A stretch of 64,000 nucleotides of DNA from Corynebacterium maris DSM 45190 (GTDB taxonomy: Bacteria; Actinomycetota; Actinomycetes; Mycobacteriales; Mycobacteriaceae). The notes under the pieces are model-generated. The model saw only the letters and a list, made by a program, of their open reading frames with translations. It had not been told where the DNA came from and did not search any database. Shown piece after piece: positions 36,701-45,811 of the stretch (positions are counted from its first letter, which is position 1; each line of letters starts with the position of its first letter). The DNA is taken from NCBI RefSeq assembly GCF_000442645.1, contig NC_021915.1, positions 806,001 to 870,000 on the forward strand. The letters run 5' to 3'. Both the position numbers and the translations under genes were made by a program.

Positions 36701-38391
36701 CGCACCTGGCGCAGGTGCAGGACGCCCCGCTGTTGCGCGACGGCCTCGGGGTGCCCGTCCCGCCCGGGGTGCCCGCCCAGGTGGAGACGATCACCGATGC
36801 CTTAGACCAGCTCGTCGGTCGGTGGACGCGCACCCGCGGCCCGTTCGTGCCCGAGGACGTGGCGGAGGCGTTCGGCCTGGCTCCCGGCGCGGCGTTCAGC
36901 GCCCTGCGCCCCCTGATCGAATCCGGCAAGGTCGTGGAAGGCCGCTACCGCCAAGGCGTCGACGAGGCCGAGTACGTCGCCGCCGAGGTGCTCAAGATCA
37001 TCCGCTCCCGTTCCTTGGCCGCCGCCCGCGCGCAGACCCAGGCCGTCTCCCAATCGGCTTTCGGACGGTTCCTGCCGGACTGGCAGCACGTCGCGCCCAT
37101 CGGCTCCACCCCCGCACTCCGCGGCGCCGACGGGGTCTTCGCCGTGCTCGAACAACTCGCGGGCGTACGCCTGTCGGCGTCGGCGTGGGAGTCGATGGTG
37201 CTGCCCTCACGCGTCGGCGACTACAACCCCGTCCACCTGGATGAGCTGACCTCCTCCGGCGAGGTTCTCGTCGTCGGTTCGGGCAAAAACGTCATGCTGC
37301 TGCCCGCCGACTACGCGCCCCAGCTCGTCGACGAGCCCGTCGACGTTGGCCTGACGGAGGTGCAGGAGTCCCTCCTGGAGATCCTGCGCCGTGGCGGCGG
37401 ATTCCTCTTCACCGACCTGGACGTGCCGGGGACGACGGAGGAGCGTCGGGAAGCTCTGTGGGGACTGGTGGAGGCGGGCCTGGTCTCCCCGGACGGCTTC
37501 CAGCCGATCCGGGCCCGGCTGGCGGGCGGCGCCACCGCGCACAAGACCAAGCGACGCCCGACCCGCTCGCGACTGCGGATGGGGCGCGCCGGGATCGCGC
37601 GGCAGACTGTTCCGCCGGACATGGTGGGGCGGTGGTCGTTGACGGTGGCTCCGGATACGGACGCCACCACGCGTTCGCTGGTGCGCGGGGAAACCTGGTT
37701 GGAACGTTACGGGGTGCTCACTCGCGGCAGTGTCGTGGCCGAGGACGTCGTCGGGGGCTTTGCCCTGGCCTACCGGGTGCTCTCCGGGTTCGAGGAATCA
37801 GGCAAGGCGATGCGTGGTTACGTCGTGGAGGCGTTGGGCGCCTCGCAGTTTTCCACGCCCGCGGTCATCGACCGGCTGCGCGGGCACGCAGATTCCCCGG
37901 ATGTGCAGGGCTGGCCGTCGGGCGCCGCGGAGCCGGCGGTGCATGTGCTGGCCGCCGCCGATCCCGCCAATCCCTACGGTGCGGCGCTGCCGTGGCCCGC
38001 GCAGGGGCCGTCGCGCGCCGCCGGGGCGCTGGTGGTGCTTGTCGACGGCCTGCTCCTCGCCCACATCACCCGCGGCGGGCGGGTGCTCACCACGTTCTTC
38101 GACTCCCTACCGGCGGGTCTGGAAGTGGGCGAGGAGGGGCTGACCGCCATGGTCGTGGGGGCGTTGGCCGAGGTCGTGGCGTCAGGCAGGATGACGCCGC
38201 TGACCGTCGAAAAGCTCAACGGCGCCTCCGTGTTCGACTCCGGCGCCGTGCCGGTGCTGCGTTCCGCCGGGGCCGCGTTGACGCCGAAGGGCGTGCGCAT
38301 CGGCGGACGCTCGGCCCCGCCGCGTATGCCCCGGCGCGGCCGCACCGTCACGGAGGCCTTGGGCGAGCTCAGTTTCGATGATCCGAAGTAA
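33787..38391 (+). CDS. lhr: ATP-dependent helicase Lhr
   Basis: A 1534-aa superfamily 2 helicase of the 'large helicase-related' type, which unwinds RNA:DNA and DNA by moving 3' to 5' and takes part in DNA repair. The N-terminal motor has the Q-like motif TQVQEQAWEAI, Walker A VAPTGSGKT (near residue 45), motif II DEIH (near 170), STSSLELGIDMG and QRVGRAGH (motif VI). A winged helix and the long Lhr C-terminal domain (from about 860) follow. The open frame extends 183 codons upstream through the antisense of cysQ, but the ATG at 33787 is the family start. It is followed 12 bp later by nei2. Confidence 0.95.
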   Translation: MADNTLDRFRPQVATWFTEVFAAPTQVQEQAWEAIADGENALVVAPTGSGKTLAAFLWALNSLVERDEREEGVRILYVSPLKALGVDVENNLRAPLTGIARVAQRLGLPLPDVTVGVRSGDTPQAERNRQVRNPPDILITTPESLYLMLTSKAAAVLGTVETVIIDEIHALAGSKRGVHLALSLERLTGDPQRIGLSATVRPLETVAKFLGGARPVQIIAPPGEKKWELDVHVPVEDMSDLPVPEQGSTIGDAVIDDPLGLTGPAPTPTSIWPFVEQALYDEVMAHRSTLIFVNSRRTAERLTSRLNEIWAAEHAPESLSPPLRRDPAQLMKPTDLAGTAPPVIARAHHGSVSKDERAATETMLKEGTLKAVVSTSSLELGIDMGAIDLVVQVESPPSVASGLQRVGRAGHSVGAVSEGSFYPKHRADLVQSAATVERMRAGLIEELTVPANPLDVLLQQTVAAVAAGDVLADDWFATVRRSHPYRDLDRDVFDSVIDLAAGSYPSTDFAELKPRIVYDRISGMLSARPGAQRVAVTNAGTIPDRGMFGVFLLGGEGAPRRVGELDEEMVYESRVGDVFTLGASSWRVEDITRDQVLVTPAPGHTGRLPFWSGDAQGRPYELGKALGAFRREALADPDRLDGLGLDDNARSNLVAYLAEQREATGVVPDEKTLVVERFRDEVGDWRVVLHTPFGKGVNQAWALAVGAQIAEATGMDAQAVAGDDGIVLRLPEGEQEPDAELFTLDPDDVADVVTEQVGGSALFASRFRECAARALLLPRRNPGKRAPLWQQRQRAEQLLDVARKYPSFPIILETVREVLQDVYDLPALTEVLRDLKARRLRIAEVTVDQPSPFASSLLFNYTGAFMYEGDSPLAEKRAAALALDPSLLAKLLGTVELRDLLDAEIIAQVHAQLQRTGDRAARTGEELADVLRVLGPIPVDELARHTTFEDPLTVARQQLAGRVMEVRIGSRTHLAQVQDAPLLRDGLGVPVPPGVPAQVETITDALDQLVGRWTRTRGPFVPEDVAEAFGLAPGAAFSALRPLIESGKVVEGRYRQGVDEAEYVAAEVLKIIRSRSLAAARAQTQAVSQSAFGRFLPDWQHVAPIGSTPALRGADGVFAVLEQLAGVRLSASAWESMVLPSRVGDYNPVHLDELTSSGEVLVVGSGKNVMLLPADYAPQLVDEPVDVGLTEVQESLLEILRRGGGFLFTDLDVPGTTEERREALWGLVEAGLVSPDGFQPIRARLAGGATAHKTKRRPTRSRLRMGRAGIARQTVPPDMVGRWSLTVAPDTDATTRSLVRGETWLERYGVLTRGSVVAEDVVGGFALAYRVLSGFEESGKAMRGYVVEALGASQFSTPAVIDRLRGHADSPDVQGWPSGAAEPAVHVLAAADPANPYGAALPWPAQGPSRAAGALVVLVDGLLLAHITRGGRVLTTFFDSLPAGLEVGEEGLTAMVVGALAEVVASGRMTPLTVEKLNGASVFDSGAVPVLRSAGAALTPKGVRIGGRSAPPRMPRRGRTVTEALGELSFDDPK

Positions 38392-38403
38392 GGTGGCGCC
38401 ACT

Positions 38404-39207
38404 ATGCCCGAAGGTGATTCCGTCCTCCAGCTCTCCCGCCGCCTGCAGTTCATGACCGGCCGCGAAGTCCTGCACACCTCCTTGCGGGTGCCGTCGGTGG
38501 CGACGGCGCGTTTCGACGGCGCCGTCTGCGAGAGTGTCTGGCCCTACGGAAAACACCTGTTCATGCAGTTCGGCGACGCCGTGCTGCACACCCACCTCAA
38601 GATGGAGGGCACCTGGGCGATGCATCTGGCCGGCGACAGGTGGCGAAAACCGGGGCACACCGCACGTGTCGTCCTGCAACTGGAGGGCAGCCCCTATCCG
38701 CGCCCGATTGAAGTGGTGGGCCACTCCCTGGGGCTAGTGGAGGTCTTTCCCGTGGCCCAGTACGGGGAGAAGACGAGTTATCTGGGCCCGGACATTTTGT
38801 CGGACGAGTGGGAGTTGGAGGGCCGTGCGCAGGCCGTCGCCCGCATTCTGTCCCGCCCTGAACGCACGATCGGGCAGGCGCTGCTGGACCAGAAGAACGT
38901 GGCGGGGATCGGCAACGAATACCGCGCCGAGATCTGCTTTTTAGCGGGCATCCACCCCGCCCGCCCCGTGGCCGGGGTGGACGTGCCCGCCGTGGTGGAC
39001 CTGGCGCGGCGGTTGATGTGGATGAACCGGGACGCCCCGCTGCGGGTGACGACCGGGGTGCGCCGCGCGGGGGAAAACGTCTATGTCTTCGGCCGGAACC
39101 GTCGGCCGTGCCGGCGCTGCGGTTCCCGCATCGAGCAGGATTTCTTGGGCGGGGGAGAAGACTTGGAGCGCGTCATCTGGTGGTGCCCACGCTGCCAGCC
39201 GGGCTAG
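38404..39207 (+). CDS. nei: Endonuclease VIII-type DNA glycosylase (Fpg/Nei family)
   Basis: A 267-aa bifunctional glycosylase/AP lyase for oxidised bases. It begins with the catalytic MPEGD (Pro2 and Glu3 after Met removal). The H2TH domain is around residues 140-210 (IGQALLDQKNVAGIGNEYRAEICFLAGIHP). The zinc finger CRRCGSRI ... CPRCQPG closes the protein with four cysteines. It matches the actinobacterial Nei2 branch that accompanies lhr. The 12-bp gap to lhr and the same direction suggest one transcript that links helicase and glycosylase in repair. The stop overlaps the stop of dedA on the other strand. Confidence 0.92.
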   Translation: MPEGDSVLQLSRRLQFMTGREVLHTSLRVPSVATARFDGAVCESVWPYGKHLFMQFGDAVLHTHLKMEGTWAMHLAGDRWRKPGHTARVVLQLEGSPYPRPIEVVGHSLGLVEVFPVAQYGEKTSYLGPDILSDEWELEGRAQAVARILSRPERTIGQALLDQKNVAGIGNEYRAEICFLAGIHPARPVAGVDVPAVVDLARRLMWMNRDAPLRVTTGVRRAGENVYVFGRNRRPCRRCGSRIEQDFLGGGEDLERVIWWCPRCQPG

Positions 39208-39830
39208 TCGTGCTCGGCGCGCCTTTTCACGGAGCGGCGGACCAAGTAGACGATCACCGCCACCACCGCGAGAGCGAGGATGATGTACACGACCGTCGAA
39301 TACTGGTCGATGTACTGCGCCACCACGTCGTAACGCGCTCCGAGCCAGACGCCCAACCCGATCAGCAGCGCATTCCACAGCGCCGAACCACCCGCCGTCC
39401 AGGCGGTGAACTTGAGGAAATTCATCCCGTCGATGCCCGCCGGGATGGAGATCAGCGAGCGGACCCCGGGGATGAGCCGGCCGAAAAACACCGACGCGGA
39501 CCCGTACTTGTCGAACCAGCCCAAGGCCTTGTCCACGTCGCCCGGTTCCACCAGCCACATCCAGTCGGCGATCTTGCGCAACCGGTCCGCGCCGATCGCC
39601 TGCCCCACCCAATAAAGCAGCCAGGCGCCGAGAACGGAACCGGCGGTCGCCCACAGGAAGGTGGACCAGAACGACAGGTCGCCGGCGGTGACGGTGAACC
39701 CGGCGAGAGGCAGGACCACCTCCGAAGGGATCGGCGGGAAGAGATTCTCCAACAGGATGGCGATGCCCACGCCGGGGGCGCCGAGCAGCTCCATCAGGGA
39801 AACGACCCATTCCACTATCGAATCAAGCAT
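39204..39830 (-). CDS. DedA-family membrane protein
   Basis: A 208-aa integral membrane protein of the DedA/SNARE-associated family, members of which flip undecaprenyl phosphate or other lipids. The hallmark regions are present: ENLFPPIPSEVVLPLAGF near residue 33, WATAGSVLGAWLLYWVGQAIG, and FFGRLIPGVRSLISIPAGIDGMNFLKFTAWTAGGSALWN. Five or so hydrophobic segments are seen, with a basic C-terminal tail (YLVRRSVKRRAEHD). It stands alone between nei and an MFS transporter gene and has an AAGGAAGG ribosome site. The exact substrate is not inferable. Confidence 0.9.
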   Translation of the reverse strand: MLDSIVEWVVSLMELLGAPGVGIAILLENLFPPIPSEVVLPLAGFTVTAGDLSFWSTFLWATAGSVLGAWLLYWVGQAIGADRLRKIADWMWLVEPGDVDKALGWFDKYGSASVFFGRLIPGVRSLISIPAGIDGMNFLKFTAWTAGGSALWNALLIGLGVWLGARYDVVAQYIDQYSTVVYIILALAVVAVIVYLVRRSVKRRAEHD

Positions 39831-39905
39831 CTGCCGGACCTTCCTTTAAGCCATAGAGAAAAACATTCGCCATAGTGTCAGGATCGGGCGGGAAACGTCC
39901 GCACG

Positions 39906-41147
39906 TTAGCTGGCAGTTCCCTGACTCTTGATTTGATCCTCCACAAACACGTCCCGGGTGGCGAAGAAGGAACCGGCCAGCACCACCGCCGTGCCCGCGA
40001 TCCACACGGCGACCGCGGCCACCCACGACCCGGTCGCCTCGCGGAGCACGCCGGTCAACAACGGCCCCACACACGCCACGGTGTAGCCCAGCCCCTGCGC
40101 GAAAGAACTCAGCGACGCTGCGCCGGCCATGCTGCGGGACCGGATGTTGATCAGCGTCAACGCCATCGGAAACACCAGCGGCCCGAGCCCGGACAGCGTC
40201 ACCCACAGCCACGGGGCCGCCATCGGGGCGGTCGCCAAACCGATGTTGCCGACGATGAAAATCACGCACGAGGCCGCCGCCATCGGATAGACCTCCGTGA
40301 AACGCCCCACCAGCCAGGGCCCCAGAACATTCAGCGGCAGCCCCAGCAGGGACCAGTACGCCAGCATGGTGCCGGCGAATTGCGTCGACGCCCCGGCCTC
40401 GACGAACAGTTGCGGCAGGAAAGCCATGATCGAATACGTCACGAAAGACGTGCACCCGAACATGAACGCCAACCCCACCCCGGCCGGCGTCCGCCACACC
40501 GCCACGCCCTTGGGCTTGTCGGCGTCTCCCGGCACCCGCACCGTCTTCTCCGGTCTGCGACTCCGGGCCAGCAGGGGCAACCACGCCACCGCCGCCACCA
40601 CGGCCAGCAACGCCCACGAACCCAACGACGCCCGCCACCCCGTCAGGCCCACACTTTCCGCGGCCAGCGCGAAAGGCTCCGCCAGCAACGGCGCCAACCC
40701 CATGGCCACCTGGCTGGTAACCAGGAACGTCGTGGAGACCGTCGGCACCCGATTCGGGAAGTACGACCGCACCGCCACCGGCATGGCTGCGTTGGTCACG
40801 CCGATGGCGAACAAGGCGCACACCGACCCGGCCACCAGGTTGAACGCCGACGGCCCGAGCACCCGCCACACTTGCCCCACCGCGGTCAGAATCATGGCGG
40901 CGAACAACAGCTGGGCGATTGTCAACCGCCGCATGAGGGTGGGAAGCAGGAAAGCCGACACGGCGAACATGGCCGTCGGAATCATGCCGAGGACGCCGAT
41001 GAGCGACTGGCCGACGCCCAGATCGTCCTGGACCCGCGGCACCAGCGGCGACAACGCCACGATAGCCGTGCGCAGATTCAACGACGTCAGGATGATCGCC
41101 GCCAGGGCAATCAGCTTCGGCGCCTGCCGCCAAGAGTGGTCCACCAT
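39906..41147 (-). CDS. MFS transporter, CynX/NimT-like
   Basis: A 413-aa major facilitator with twelve hydrophobic segments in two halves, split by a basic loop near residue 200 (LLARSRRPEKTVRVPGDADKPKG). The N-terminal LTSLNLRTAIVALSPLVPRVQDDLG is characteristic of the CynX/NimT branch (cyanate or nitroimidazole-type transport). The substrate is unknown. No regulator gene is adjacent. It is divergent from the YccF gene with a 47-bp gap, so the two promoters overlap. Confidence 0.82.
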   Translation of the reverse strand: MVDHSWRQAPKLIALAAIILTSLNLRTAIVALSPLVPRVQDDLGVGQSLIGVLGMIPTAMFAVSAFLLPTLMRRLTIAQLLFAAMILTAVGQVWRVLGPSAFNLVAGSVCALFAIGVTNAAMPVAVRSYFPNRVPTVSTTFLVTSQVAMGLAPLLAEPFALAAESVGLTGWRASLGSWALLAVVAAVAWLPLLARSRRPEKTVRVPGDADKPKGVAVWRTPAGVGLAFMFGCTSFVTYSIMAFLPQLFVEAGASTQFAGTMLAYWSLLGLPLNVLGPWLVGRFTEVYPMAAASCVIFIVGNIGLATAPMAAPWLWVTLSGLGPLVFPMALTLINIRSRSMAGAASLSSFAQGLGYTVACVGPLLTGVLREATGSWVAAVAVWIAGTAVVLAGSFFATRDVFVEDQIKSQGTAS

Positions 41148-41194
41148 AACGGGTCACCATACTCGCGACCGACCGTTTCGCTACCGTGGCGGAC

Positions 41195-41608
41195 ATGAGC
41201 CTGATACTCAACCTCATCTGGTTTATCTTCGGCGGATTCTTCCTCGCGCTGGGATATTTTCTCTTCGGCGTCCTCGCCTGTCTACTGGTCGTGACCATTC
41301 CGGCCGGCGTGGCCAGCTTCCGCATGGCGAAGTTCGCGCTGTGGCCTTTCGGCCGCTCCGTCGTCCAACCAGTGGAGGGCACCGGTGGGCTGTCCACGGT
41401 CACCAACGTCATCTGGTTCGTCATCGCGGGCCTGTGGCTGGCCGCCGGACACGTCACCACCGCGGTGGCGCAGGCCGTGACCATCGTCGGCATCCCGCTG
41501 GCGATCGCCAACCTGCGGATGATTCCGGTCACCTGCTTCCCCTTCGGCAGAAGGATCGTCTCCTCCGACAACATCCCGTATGGCTATGAACCGATGATCA
41601 AACTCTAA
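41195..41608 (+). CDS. YccF-domain membrane protein
   Basis: A 137-aa protein with two copies of the YccF domain: LNLIWFIFGGFFLALGYFLFGVLACLLVVTIPAG and TNVIWFVIAGLWLAAGHVTTAVAQAVTIVGIPLA, each followed by a similar hydrophilic stretch ending in PFGR. Function in bacteria is unknown. I chose the ATG at 41195; a GTG nine bases earlier (41186) is possible, and neither has a strong ribosome site. Its stop overlaps that of the convergent DUF222 gene. Confidence 0.82.
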   Translation: MSLILNLIWFIFGGFFLALGYFLFGVLACLLVVTIPAGVASFRMAKFALWPFGRSVVQPVEGTGGLSTVTNVIWFVIAGLWLAAGHVTTAVAQAVTIVGIPLAIANLRMIPVTCFPFGRRIVSSDNIPYGYEPMIKL

Positions 41609-42846
41609 AACGGTGGAGGGCCAGTCGGGGCGGTCTCTTTCGGGCTAGTGGATGGGGCACGTCGTTTTCGCGCACGCTCTGCCCGGCGGGCCCGCCGTTG
41701 AGCCAGGCTCTGCACCCACCGACGCTGCTTGGGCGCCAACGGGCCCTCGGCGTCGTCGCAAACCCACCGGCCGTCCTCGAACAACCAGAACACCTCACCG
41801 GTGGCCGGATCCAGGACGTAGAAAGCCTGCCCGCCCGATTTCCGGTTGTGATGATGCTGGCACAGGCACGCGAGATTGGCGGGCGTGGTCGGACCGCCGT
41901 CACGGTGATTGACGCGGTGATCCTTCTGGGCGCTGACCGCCGACCGCGTGCACCCGGGCCATCGACACGTGCCGTCCCGCCCTTCCACGAAGGCGCGGAT
42001 CGTGCCGGTGGGGCGGTAGCTGCCGGTGTGTGCGGTCGCGGCCTCGTCCATGTCCCTGACGGTTGCGGCCATGCGGGCGGCGCGTCGGGTGCAGTCCGGG
42101 CTGAGCCAGCCGGCCGGGTACAGCCAGCCGGGCGCGTCCGGGACGTCGTGGGCGCGGTAGACGTTGAGCACGACCTTGATCTGGACGTTGTTCAGCAGCA
42201 GGGCGGTGAAGGCTTGGGCGAAGCTGCAGTCGTGTTCGGCGGCGTAGTCGCGCACCGCCTGTTCGACCGCCGCCGCGTTGATGGCGTCCAGGCGGACCTC
42301 GGTGGTCACGGACCCGTCCGCGTGGTCGTATTGGCGGAAGGAGTCCGAGGCGGAATCTTCGACGTCTTCTTCCGTGTCCTCTTCTTGTGCGAGACTGCGG
42401 ATCACGCCGCGGATCTTGCGGGTGATGGCGCCGGGAGTGGGGAGAAGTTGATTGGCGCGGGTCGGGGTGAGGTAGTCGACCAGCACCTCGTCGAGCGTGT
42501 CCCAGAAGAACTCGTCCTCCCGCAGGCCAGTCGGCAGGTCCAACAGGGCGTCGTCGATCTTGCGGAGGTGGAACATGTCCAGGTGGTGCATCTGCTCGAC
42601 GAGCGTGCGCAGGCCGGGAAGCATGTTCACGGTGGTCAGGGCGTCGAGGTGGGCGGCGATGAAGCGTGGGGTGCCGCCGATGGAGGCGGTCAGCGTGGCG
42701 GCGTGGGTGGTCCAGTCGCGGTGGCCGTCTTCGTCATCGGGCAAACAGGCGCGCCAGGAGAGGTATTCGGCGCGGCGGACCTCTCGTCGGGCGACGGCGA
42801 GCGGGTCGGTGGGGGAGCACACGGAGTAGTAGGCGGTGGCGGTCAC
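41605..42846 (-). CDS. DUF222 / HNH endonuclease-domain protein (13E12-type)
   Basis: A 413-aa protein with the N-terminal DUF222 region (about residues 20-250) and a C-terminal HNH nuclease domain: CRWPGCTRSAVSAQKDHR, VNHRDGGPTTPANLACLC and QHHHNRKS with the zinc cysteines and the HNH histidines intact. The last 40 residues are basic then Pro/Thr-rich. This family is found in many copies in actinobacteria, including the mycobacterial 13E12 repeat family. Its biological role is not settled. No repeats or target-site duplication are seen on the flanks, so I do not call it a mobile element. Confidence 0.88.
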   Translation of the reverse strand: MTATAYYSVCSPTDPLAVARREVRRAEYLSWRACLPDDEDGHRDWTTHAATLTASIGGTPRFIAAHLDALTTVNMLPGLRTLVEQMHHLDMFHLRKIDDALLDLPTGLREDEFFWDTLDEVLVDYLTPTRANQLLPTPGAITRKIRGVIRSLAQEEDTEEDVEDSASDSFRQYDHADGSVTTEVRLDAINAAAVEQAVRDYAAEHDCSFAQAFTALLLNNVQIKVVLNVYRAHDVPDAPGWLYPAGWLSPDCTRRAARMAATVRDMDEAATAHTGSYRPTGTIRAFVEGRDGTCRWPGCTRSAVSAQKDHRVNHRDGGPTTPANLACLCQHHHNRKSGGQAFYVLDPATGEVFWLFEDGRWVCDDAEGPLAPKQRRWVQSLAQRRARRAERARKRRAPSTSPKETAPTGPPPF

Positions 42847-43026
42847 GAGGGTTGGTCACCTCTTCAAAAGAGCCGTAAGGGGAACACCAGTTCTATAACC
42901 GGCATTGAACCCCACCATAGAGCAATCATCGAACATCTGCTCGACACCGCGAAAAACTGTGGATAAACGGCGACAACCCCGGCTTCTCCACAGAGGGGAG
43001 AGGCCGGGGTCGCGGACGTCGAAAAG

Positions 43027-44664
43027 TTACTTTTTCGAGCGGTACCAGGCGATCAACGCGTCGGTGGAGCCGTCGCCGGTGTCCGGGGACTCCTCGCCGG
43101 AGACGGCCGCCGCCAGGTCGTTGGCCTGCTGCTTGCCCAGCTCGACGCCCCACTGGTCGAAGGGGTTGATGTCCCAGATGACGCCCTGCACGAACACGAT
43201 GTGCTCGTACAGCGCGATCAGCGCGCCCAACACCTCCGGGGTCAGCGACTCCGCCAAGATCGTGGTGGTCGGGCGGTTGCCCGGCATGACCTTGTGCGGG
43301 GCCAGCTCGGCGGGCACGCCCTCCGCCAGCAGCTCCTCCTCCGTCTTGCCGAAGGCCAGCACCTTGGTCTGGGCGAAGAGATTGCCCAGCAGCAGGTCGT
43401 GCATGGAGCCGGTGCCGGAGGCGGTCGGCAGGTCCTCGTCAGGGCGGGCGAAGCCGATGAAATCGGCCGGGATTAGCTTCGTGCCCTGGTGCATCAGCTG
43501 ATAGAACGCGTGCTGGCCGTTGGTGCCCGGCTCGCCCCAGTAGATCTCGCCGGTCTGGTATCCGACCTGGGAGCCGTCGTGGCGCACGGACTTGCCGTTC
43601 GACTCCATCGTCAGCTGCTGCAGGTAAGCGGGGAAACGCCCGAGGTCCTGCGAGTAGGGCAGCACCGCGTGGGTCTCGGCGCCGTGGAAATTGACGTACC
43701 AGATGTTCAGCAGCGCCATCAGCACCGGTACGTTCGCGGAGAAATCAGCGGTGCGGAAGTGCTCGTCCATCGCGTGGAAGCCGGCGAGGAAATCCGCGAA
43801 GGCGTCCTTGCCGATCACCGCCATCAGCGACAGCCCGATCGCCGAGTCCACCGAGTAACGGCCCCCGACCCATTCCCAGAAGGGGAACATGTTGTCGGTG
43901 TCGATGCCGAACTCGGCGACCTTCTCCGCGTTGGTCGACACGGCGACGAAGTGCTTGGCGACGGCCGACTCGTCCCCGCCCAGCTCGTCGAGCAGCCACC
44001 GCTTCGCGGCGTGCGCGTTCGACAGCGTCTCTTGGGTGGTGAAGGTCTTGGAGGCGACGATGAACAGGGTCGTCTCCGGGTCGAGACCGGCCAGCGTCGC
44101 CGACAGGTCGGCCGGGTCTACGTTGGAGACGAAGTCGCCGCCCACCCCGGCGGTGGCAAAGGTGCGCAGCGCCTGGGCGGCCATGGCGGGGCCGAGGTCG
44201 GAGCCGCCGATGCCGATGTTGACCACGCGGGTGATCTTCTTGCCGGTGTGCCCGGTCCACTCGCCGGAATGCAGCTTGTCGACGAAAGCGCCCATCCGCC
44301 GCAGCACCTCGTGTACGTCACCGGACACGTTCTGGCCGTCCACCTTCAGGTTCTCTCCCTCGGGCGTGCGCAGCGCCGTGTGCAGCACCGCGCGGTCCTC
44401 CGTGCCGTTGATGCGCTCACCGGTGAACATCGCCTCGGTGGCCCGGCGCAGGCCGGCGGCGTCCGCGAGCTCCACGAGTGCCTTGACGACGTCCGCGTCC
44501 ACCAGGTTCTTCGACAGGTCGACGTGCAGGCCGGCGGCGTCGAAAGTGTGGTCCGCCGCCCGGGCGGGGGACGCGGCGAACAGCTGGCGCAGGGAGAGGT
44601 CCTTCTTCTCCGGAAAAAGGCTGGCCAGCTGCGACCACTCGGCCGTGGCGGTGATGTCAGACAT
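43027..44664 (-). CDS. pgi: Glucose-6-phosphate isomerase
   Basis: A 545-aa enzyme that interconverts glucose-6-phosphate and fructose-6-phosphate. Signatures are present: [20 protein letters not shown] near residue 155, the GPI signature around [15 protein letters not shown] near 275, the catalytic Glu in [29 protein letters not shown] near 360, and the C-terminal [15 protein letters not shown] with the catalytic Lys. ATG at 44664 was chosen because it gives the family N-terminus (TEWSQL-like [10 protein letters not shown]); further upstream sequence belongs to the promoter. Divergent from the monooxygenase-like gene. Confidence 0.96.
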   Translation of the reverse strand: MSDITATAEWSQLASLFPEKKDLSLRQLFAASPARAADHTFDAAGLHVDLSKNLVDADVVKALVELADAAGLRRATEAMFTGERINGTEDRAVLHTALRTPEGENLKVDGQNVSGDVHEVLRRMGAFVDKLHSGEWTGHTGKKITRVVNIGIGGSDLGPAMAAQALRTFATAGVGGDFVSNVDPADLSATLAGLDPETTLFIVASKTFTTQETLSNAHAAKRWLLDELGGDESAVAKHFVAVSTNAEKVAEFGIDTDNMFPFWEWVGGRYSVDSAIGLSLMAVIGKDAFADFLAGFHAMDEHFRTADFSANVPVLMALLNIWYVNFHGAETHAVLPYSQDLGRFPAYLQQLTMESNGKSVRHDGSQVGYQTGEIYWGEPGTNGQHAFYQLMHQGTKLIPADFIGFARPDEDLPTASGTGSMHDLLLGNLFAQTKVLAFGKTEEELLAEGVPAELAPHKVMPGNRPTTTILAESLTPEVLGALIALYEHIVFVQGVIWDINPFDQWGVELGKQQANDLAAAVSGEESPDTGDGSTDALIAWYRSKK

Positions 44665-44765
44665 GATGCGGCTCCTCGTACGACGGATTGTTTCCTGCAC
44701 TGAATCTACTTCAATTGCGTGGCCGGGGCCGGACGATTGCGAAGGAGTGGGGTTATAGTCGAACC

Positions 44766-45086
44766 ATGAGCATCGTGAAGATCAACGCAATTTCCGTCCC
44801 CGAGGGAGCCGGCTCCGTGCTGGAGGAACGCTTCGCCGCCCGCAAGCAGGCCATCGACTCCCAGCCAGGCTTCGAGGGCTTCCAGCTGCTGCGTCCGACC
44901 AAGGGCGAGGACCGCTACTTCGTGGTCACCCGCTGGGCGGACCAGGAATCCTATGACGCATGGTGGGAGAGCGCTGGCCAGGCCGCCCACGGCCAGAAGG
45001 ACGGCGAACAGCCGCGCAAGCCGGTCTCCGACAAGGCGGAGCTGCTGGAGTTCGACGTCGTCATCGACTCCCTCGAGCAGGATTAA
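44766..45086 (+). CDS. Antibiotic-biosynthesis-monooxygenase-fold (heme-oxygenase-like) protein
   Basis: A 106-aa protein consisting of a single ferredoxin-like ABM domain: [14 protein letters not shown], then [34 protein letters not shown]. The residues Asn at position 6 and the Trp in [12 protein letters not shown] resemble the IsdG/MhuD heme-degrading group. So heme degradation is possible, but a plain ABM role cannot be excluded. The ATG at 44766 gives the family N-terminus. It is divergent from pgi and convergent with the following gene, with 4 bp overlap at the stops. Confidence 0.72.
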   Translation: MSIVKINAISVPEGAGSVLEERFAARKQAIDSQPGFEGFQLLRPTKGEDRYFVVTRWADQESYDAWWESAGQAAHGQKDGEQPRKPVSDKAELLEFDVVIDSLEQD

Positions 45087-45811
45087 AACACGGTGAGACG
45101 CTCCGCGGTGAACGCCGCCGGGCGTCCGTTACCGCCCAACGCCCGGATCAGCCCCGAGTGTCTGACCACCCACCGCTGAGTCAGGCGCAACCGGCCGGCC
45201 GGGTAGTCCTGGCCCACGCCTTCCCCAGCGAGCAGGGCGCGGGTTTCGGCCACGACGAGGGGGCCGAAGACGCGGCCGTAATCCGAGTCCTCCGGGCCGA
45301 CCTCCGTGATCTCCGAAGCGGCCACGACGTCGAGTCCGGCCCGCAAGTCATGAAAGACGTCCTCCGCTTTCGCGGCCTGGGGGACTAAGGCGTGCACGGT
45401 CACCGACCAGACGCCTTCATCAAGCAGCGCGACGCCGGCGGCCGGCGGCGCGGGTTTCGGCGCAGGCAGGCGCGTCACCTCCGCCGGGAACGGATCGGCC
45501 GCCGCAGGGTCGGAGAAAAACAGCTGATCGGTGATCCGGTCATCCTCGCCCGCGAGCAGTCGGAGCCGGCTGGAGATCTGGTGGAGCCCGAGCTTCTCGA
45601 CGTCGGCGATCCCCTCGTAAAGGGCGGTGTCGCGCAGCTCCCAGAGCAGCGCGTCGTCGTCGATGGGCAGGGCGTGGTCGTCGGAGGCCTCCACCACCGC
45701 CAGGCGAGGGTCGATCCCGGAGACCCGCCGGCGGTAGAGGGACTCGGCCTCGGCGAGTTTCTCCGGGGCACAGACGAACCGGGTCAGAAAGACGACGCCA
45801 TGATCAACCAA
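45083..45811 (-). CDS. Conserved corynebacterial protein of unknown function
   Basis: A 242-aa soluble protein. I do not recognise a domain. It has no signal peptide or membrane segment, and the second half is rich in Ala and Val. The start is TTG at 45811, which overlaps the end of the chorismate mutase gene by 8 bp and so is translationally coupled; the sequence then reads VDHGVVFLTRFVCAPEKLAEAE. Location downstream of the chorismate mutase on one transcript is all the context there is. Confidence 0.6.
   Translation of the reverse strand: MVDHGVVFLTRFVCAPEKLAEAESLYRRRVSGIDPRLAVVEASDDHALPIDDDALLWELRDTALYEGIADVEKLGLHQISSRLRLLAGEDDRITDQLFFSDPAAADPFPAEVTRLPAPKPAPPAAGVALLDEGVWSVTVHALVPQAAKAEDVFHDLRAGLDVVAASEITEVGPEDSDYGRVFGPLVVAETRALLAGEGVGQDYPAGRLRLTQRWVVRHSGLIRALGGNGRPAAFTAERLTVF

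Noticed and set aside
41605..42846. DUF222/HNH gene as part of a mobile intron or insertion element
   Set aside because: No terminal repeats, target duplication or intron structure can be seen around it; the family is widespread in fixed positions in actinobacteria.
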